In this document: positions 60,980 through 64,000 of the stretch, one piece after another
Layout: each line of letters opens with the position of its first letter
Numbering within the stretch: position 1 is the stretch's first letter
Origin: GCA-2693325 sp036343635
GTDB taxonomy: Bacteria; Latescibacterota; UBA2968; UBA8231
Direction of reading: 5' to 3'
NCBI GenBank assembly: GCA_036343635.1
Contig: JAYYVF010000055.1
Span: 1 to 64,000, forward strand
Length of the DNA: 64,000 nucleotides
Program-made: the position numbers and the translations under genes
Notes under the pieces: model-generated
What the model was told of the DNA's origin: nothing
What the model saw: the letters and a program-made list of their open reading frames with translations, nothing else
Database searches by the model: none

Positions 60980-62431
60980 CTAACGTCCAACCTCAATTCC
61001 TGGCTGCTCATTAGGCGGCGGAGGCACATCTGTACCTGGTCCTCCATTCGGACCAGGACCTCCTGGCATTGATCCACCATCGGGCGGCATAGTCGTAGGA
61101 CCTTCATGGTTCCGGCGTTCCTCTTCTTCACGCCAACGAGCCTCTTCTTCTTGACGCATACGCTCTTCTTCACGCATACGTTTTTCTTCTTCTTCGCGCC
61201 AACGAGCCTCTTCTTCTTCATCGTTCATATGCTCGTCTTCCTGCATGTGATGATCTTCTTCGCGCCAACGAGCCTCTTCTTCTTCATCGTTCATATGCTC
61301 GTCTTCCTGCATATGATGCTCTTCTTCCTCACGCCAGCGTACCTCTTCTTCTTCACGCATACGGTCTTCTTCTTCACGCATACGGTCTTCTTCTTCACGC
61401 ATACGGTCTTCTTCTTCACGCATACGTTTTTCTTCATGGCGCTCCCAGAACTCGTCTCGCTCTCTATTTAATTGTTCATATTCCTGATCGAGTCCTTCCT
61501 CACGACGCTGCATTTTTTCATCCAATCGTTCCCACTGCCTATCGTCTGCATCCTCATTTCGCTGTAGCGCTTGCCGTTCACTGTGACCCTCTTTATGGAT
61601 TTCGATGCGGCGTCTCTCTATCTCAATCTCTCTCTCCATCATTCGCCGTTCGAATTCATACACCTCTTCATCGAAGTATTCACCTTCTTCATTGCGACGA
61701 CGATTAACTTCTCTTTCAAATTCAGCACGGCGATTATCAAGTTCACCCCGCATACGGTCCGATTCTTCACGCATGCGATCTTCTTCTTCGCGCATCTGCT
61801 GCTCTTCTTTGCGTTCCCAAAATTCGTCACGCTCTTGGTTCAACTGCTCATACTCTCGGTCCATATTCTCATGACGACTCTGCTGCTCTTCATCAAGACG
61901 TTCCCATTCATCAGGATCCTGACCGCGCTGGCTACGCCCTAATTCATCACGCCTGCGATTAAATTCTTCTTCCATTTCAAGACGGCGCTCTTCAATCCCG
62001 ACCTCACGTTCCATCATCTGACGATCAAAGTTGTGGATCTCTTCATCAAAATGTTCTCCTTCTTCAGTTCGACGGCGTTCGGCTTCTTTCTCAAATTCGG
62101 CACGCCTATTTCCAATCTCATCGCGCTGGCGATTGGTCCAAAACTCCTGCCTTTCACGATCTAAAGCGCGTCTTTTGCCATCGATCTCGAGTTGTTTTTT
62201 CTCGATTTCGACTTCTTTTTTCATAAACTTCTTTTCGGCCTTGTAGGCTCCCTCATCAAAATACTCGCCGTCTTCTGCTCGACGACGTTCCCACTCATTT
62301 TCAAACTCGTCCTGCATCATCTCTATTTCGGCAAGTCGTCTTTCTAATTCGCTATCCTGCGCAAAAGACGAAACCTCAAGCCCTAACGTAGCGACGAAAG
62401 CAAATCCAAACGCAAACATTAACCTTTGCAT
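60980..62431 (-). CDS. Secreted, extremely Glu/Arg-rich repeat protein
   Basis: A 483-residue protein with a signal peptide ('FAFGFAFVATLGLEVSSFA'). About 400 residues follow that are dominated by Glu, Arg and Asp in long helical repeats: three divergent copies of a roughly 100-residue unit around 'RRRNEEGEYFDEEVYEFERRMMEREIEIERRRIE', then short tandem repeats 'RMREEED' (four copies) and a 22-residue unit 'EEEARWREED/EHHMQEDEHMND' (two copies). It ends in a Pro/Gly-rich tail ('GGSMPGGPGPNGGPGTDVPPPP'). Probably a highly charged periplasmic coiled coil. GGGAGG upstream of the ATG. No family recognised. Confidence 0.75.
   Translation of the reverse strand: MQRLMFAFGFAFVATLGLEVSSFAQDSELERRLAEIEMMQDEFENEWERRRAEDGEYFDEGAYKAEKKFMKKEVEIEKKQLEIDGKRRALDRERQEFWTNRQRDEIGNRRAEFEKEAERRRTEEGEHFDEEIHNFDRQMMEREVGIEERRLEMEEEFNRRRDELGRSQRGQDPDEWERLDEEQQSRHENMDREYEQLNQERDEFWERKEEQQMREEEDRMREESDRMRGELDNRRAEFEREVNRRRNEEGEYFDEEVYEFERRMMEREIEIERRRIEIHKEGHSERQALQRNEDADDRQWERLDEKMQRREEGLDQEYEQLNRERDEFWERHEEKRMREEEDRMREEEDRMREEEDRMREEEEVRWREEEEHHMQEDEHMNDEEEEARWREEDHHMQEDEHMNDEEEEARWREEEEKRMREEERMRQEEEARWREEEERRNHEGPTTMPPDGGSMPGGPGPNGGPGTDVPPPPNEQPGIEVGR
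61195..61326 (-). repeat. Two tandem copies of a 66-base repeat
   Basis: Two near-identical 66-base units encode the 22-residue EEEARWREE-type repeat inside the Glu/Arg-rich gene. They differ at a few positions only, suggesting a recent duplication. Confidence 0.75.
61347..61430 (-). repeat. Four tandem copies of a 21-base repeat
   Basis: Nearly identical 21-base units (7 residues, RMREEED-like) in a row within the same gene. Copy-number change here would keep the frame. Confidence 0.75.
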
Positions 62432-62555
62432 TATTGATCCTCCCTAAAAATTAGTTCCTTGATAGATTCAAGAAATGATATCTTCATTTTCAAAGTGCAG
62501 AAAAAACATATGCACGATATGTATACAAAATATGCGAACTATATTAGCCTGGTGG

Positions 62556-62571
62556 TGTGATCTTAATCACG
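62556..62571. promoter_or_regulatory. CRP/FNR-type palindrome upstream of the repeat protein gene
   Basis: TGTGATCTTAATCACG matches TGTGA-N6-TCAC(A). It lies 125-140 bases upstream of the repeat-protein ATG on its promoter side. A TATACA about 35 bases further downstream (minus strand) is a candidate -10. Confidence 0.4.
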
Positions 62572-62620
62572 CAGAAACCGAAACAAAAGTATTTATTAGC
62601 TAACGAACCCGATTCGGTAA

Positions 62621-62992
62621 TTATTCGTTGCTCTTCCAGACTGCATAATCCTTACCCGAATTATTGAACTCATAACCAATAACCTCTTCATCGCCGACCA
62701 CCCAACCATCATGCCCTGGGGCAAATGAATAGGCCTCACCTGCTGATACAGTTATCTCTGATCCATCGTCATGGACTACTTTGAGGGTACCCTTTAAAAG
62801 CACCCCGACATGACCTGCCTGACAACTATCCGTACCAACAACCGGTTTTATACACTCGGACCATTTCCAACCCGGTTGTAAAACAATACGTGATGCCGCA
62901 ACCGTACCAAAATTCACAACAGCGGCACTAGTCTTATCTGGTGTTTTTAATTCATCGGGATTATCAAATGATTTTTTTTCAAGATTTGCCAT
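62621..62992 (-). CDS. Cupin-domain protein
   Basis: A 123-residue single-cupin protein. The barrel shows 'AASRIVLQPGWKWSECIKPVVGTDSCQAGHVGVLLKGTLKVVHDDGSEITVSAGEAYSFAPGHDGWVVGDEEVIGYEF'. The first cupin motif keeps one His ('AGHVGVLL') and the second 'PGHDGWVV'. Binding of a small ligand or metal is likely; enzymatic function unknown. The ATG at MANLEKK has AAGGG seven bases upstream. Confidence 0.82.
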   Translation of the reverse strand: MANLEKKSFDNPDELKTPDKTSAAVVNFGTVAASRIVLQPGWKWSECIKPVVGTDSCQAGHVGVLLKGTLKVVHDDGSEITVSAGEAYSFAPGHDGWVVGDEEVIGYEFNNSGKDYAVWKSNE

Positions 62993-63050
62993 GAACATAC
63001 CCTTTCTAATAAGACCGAGATATCACAGCCAAAACCACCATTCCTCTCGA

Positions 63051-63413
63051 CTATCGAACATACTTATTTTCATAGTCAGGATATTCAGGATCAACCGTAA
63101 CAAGTTCAGTGCTGGACAAAGATTTGATATCATATTGAGAAAAGACCTCGCCGCTGTCCGCGTCAGTAATAGTCAGTCTGGCCCCCTCTATTTTCCAAGT
63201 ATAATTATACTCTTCCCATCCATCATAAACCACAGTGCCATTAGCATTGAACGTCCATGCCAACTGGCCTTCTATTTTCCATCCTCCTACAATTGTTTCA
63301 GAATAGGAATCTTGCGACACGGAAGATGAGGTAGGATTTGAATCGTCATCTCCACATCCCATCCCATTTATCATCAACCCCAAGATCATAATGTATCCCA
63401 AATACTTGTTCAT
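63051..63413 (-). CDS. Small lipoprotein with lipocalin-like domain
   Basis: A 120-residue lipoprotein: signal peptide with 'GLMINGMGC', a polar linker (DDDSNPTSSS), then a beta domain ('IVGGWKIEGQLAWTFNANGTVVYDGWEEYNYTWKIEGARLTITDADSGEVFSQYDI'). The Trp-x-x-x-G and 'YTWxIxGxxLxI' pattern resembles lipocalin-like or META-like domains. AGAGGAG is upstream of the ATG. Probably anchored in the outer membrane. Confidence 0.72.
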   Translation of the reverse strand: MNKYLGYIMILGLMINGMGCGDDDSNPTSSSVSQDSYSETIVGGWKIEGQLAWTFNANGTVVYDGWEEYNYTWKIEGARLTITDADSGEVFSQYDIKSLSSTELVTVDPEYPDYENKYVR

Positions 63414-63631
63414 TATATTTTCTCCTCTATGATATAAAAATGCTAACATTGGAATAAGATTATTCCAAAGACTTTTAAACTAATTTTTATAGCTCCAGAA
63501 GTAATCAATAAAACAACTTAGCGGTAAAAATGCTATACTGGAACGAAAATTTTTATTTTAACAAATACATTCGTGAATCAATTAATTCATTATAAGAAAA
63601 GGAGACTTTGACCTACCGTAAGTCTATAAAA

Positions 63632-63674
63632 CAAGAAGCCCCCGGCTAGCTAATGCTTTACCGGAGGACTTCTC
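63632..63674 (-). terminator. Terminator after the right-edge cupin gene
   Basis: On the minus strand AGAAGTCCTCCGG pairs with CCGGGGGCTTCT, followed by TGTTTTATAG. It lies about 25-60 bases beyond the stop of the edge gene. Confidence 0.7.
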
Positions 63675-63697
63675 TTAGTCGGGTAACAAAGATGTTG

Positions 63698-64000
63698 TTA
63701 CTTATATTGCATAATTATAGTTTTTATATTCGTATCACCAATGTTTTTTGCCCGATGTCTTACAATATCTTTTGAAAAACCTGTAGCTCCATCCGGGAGA
63801 TTTTTTTCCTTCTTCGTTCCGTCTGGCAGAGTAATCTCGAGTTTACCGCCTCTAACAAAATAGGTAGCGTATGCACCATGCTCATGCATGGCGTTGCTCT
63901 CACCAGTTGATAAAGTGCCACCTAGTACTTTGACCATGTCGTTTTCAAACAACAATTTACACTTGTCAGGAAAAACTACTTCAGGAGACAGTTCATCCGT
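63698..64000 (-). CDS. Cupin-domain protein, C-terminal part (cut by the right edge)
   Basis: The frame is open to the window edge; its visible 100 residues start 'TDELSPEVVFPDKCKLLFENDMVKVLGGTLSTGESNAMHEHGAYATYFVRGGKLEITLPDG' and end '...NIGDTNIKTIIMQYK'. The His of 'MHEHG' and 'RHRAKNIGD' fit the two cupin motifs. Only the 3' end is seen, so the length is unknown. It is the second cupin gene within 1.5 kb, on the same strand; the two differ strongly in sequence and do not look like a recent duplication. Confidence 0.8.
   Translation of the reverse strand, partial: TDELSPEVVFPDKCKLLFENDMVKVLGGTLSTGESNAMHEHGAYATYFVRGGKLEITLPDGTKKEKNLPDGATGFSKDIVRHRAKNIGDTNIKTIIMQYK

Noticed and set aside
61106..61942. 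Open frames on the plus strand rich in Phe, Leu and Ser
   Set aside because: They mirror the Glu/Arg repeats on the other strand and have no ribosome binding site.
63600..63655. A 13-codon plus-strand frame with AAGGAG and TTG, just before the hairpin near the right edge
   Set aside because: Too short to support; the hairpin works better as a terminator for the minus-strand cupin gene.

Overview
The window looks like a piece of chromosome from an uncultivated, aerobic, Gram-negative bacterium with moderately low GC. Evidence for an outer membrane: a TolC-type channel, Mla/MCE lipid-transport genes, a predicted beta-barrel and several lipoproteins. Evidence for aerobic life: a complete alternative complex III (ACIII) plus caa3-type cytochrome oxidase cluster. 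Housekeeping promoters fit the classical TTGACA-17-TATAAT pattern (a perfect copy precedes the sigma-factor gene), which argues against Bacteroidota. ACIII, a roughly 286-residue primary-type sigma factor, a DUF4091 glycosidase-like protein and glucarate dehydratase would suit an FCB-group-like environmental lineage, but no marker here allows a firm assignment.

Layout. 1-24.8 kb is mostly housekeeping genes on the minus strand: hflK-hflC, clpP (plus), an EpmA/LysRS-like ligase, clpX, a cold-shock-domain protein, an AI-2E family transporter, a cNMP-binding protein, holA, rnr, an inositol-monophosphatase/sugar-isomerase pair, a DUF2225/GGDEF-like protein, a primary-type sigma factor, rph, a DnaC-like ATPase, smpB, tRNA-Leu, a glyoxalase, YceI, a J-domain/DUF815 ATPase pair and a dicarboxylate symporter. 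24.8-25.9 kb is a gene-poor gap holding a frameshifted GIY-YIG nuclease pseudogene, a possible lipoprotein relic and tRNA-Arg.

25.9-38.3 kb is one co-oriented respiratory cluster: actA-actB-actC-actD-actE-actF, a small membrane protein, SCO, coxB (with fused cytochrome c), coxA, coxC and coxD, closed by a strong bidirectional terminator. Quinol electrons would pass from ACIII through its c-type hemes to the CuA/heme-c subunit and the A2-type oxidase core.

38.3-53.3 kb is mixed: a GroES-like orphan, a TolC-like channel, glucarate dehydratase, a monothiol glutaredoxin, an orphan FliG, an XRE-metallo-beta-lactamase fusion, a cobalamin operon (riboswitch, btuD-btuF-btuC, sulfotransferase-like, PduO adenosyltransferase, lipoprotein), a TPR protein and an Mla-type operon (barrel, MlaE, a motif-poor MlaF, MlaD).

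53.5-64 kb holds a large DUF4091 protein, a lipoprotein MsrAB, purT, two small conserved-looking genes, an aldo/keto reductase, an extremely Glu/Arg-rich secreted repeat protein, two cupins (one cut by the window edge) and a small lipoprotein. Two CRP/FNR-like palindromes lie in this part. No CRISPR array, rRNA, intact transposase or phage module was seen.
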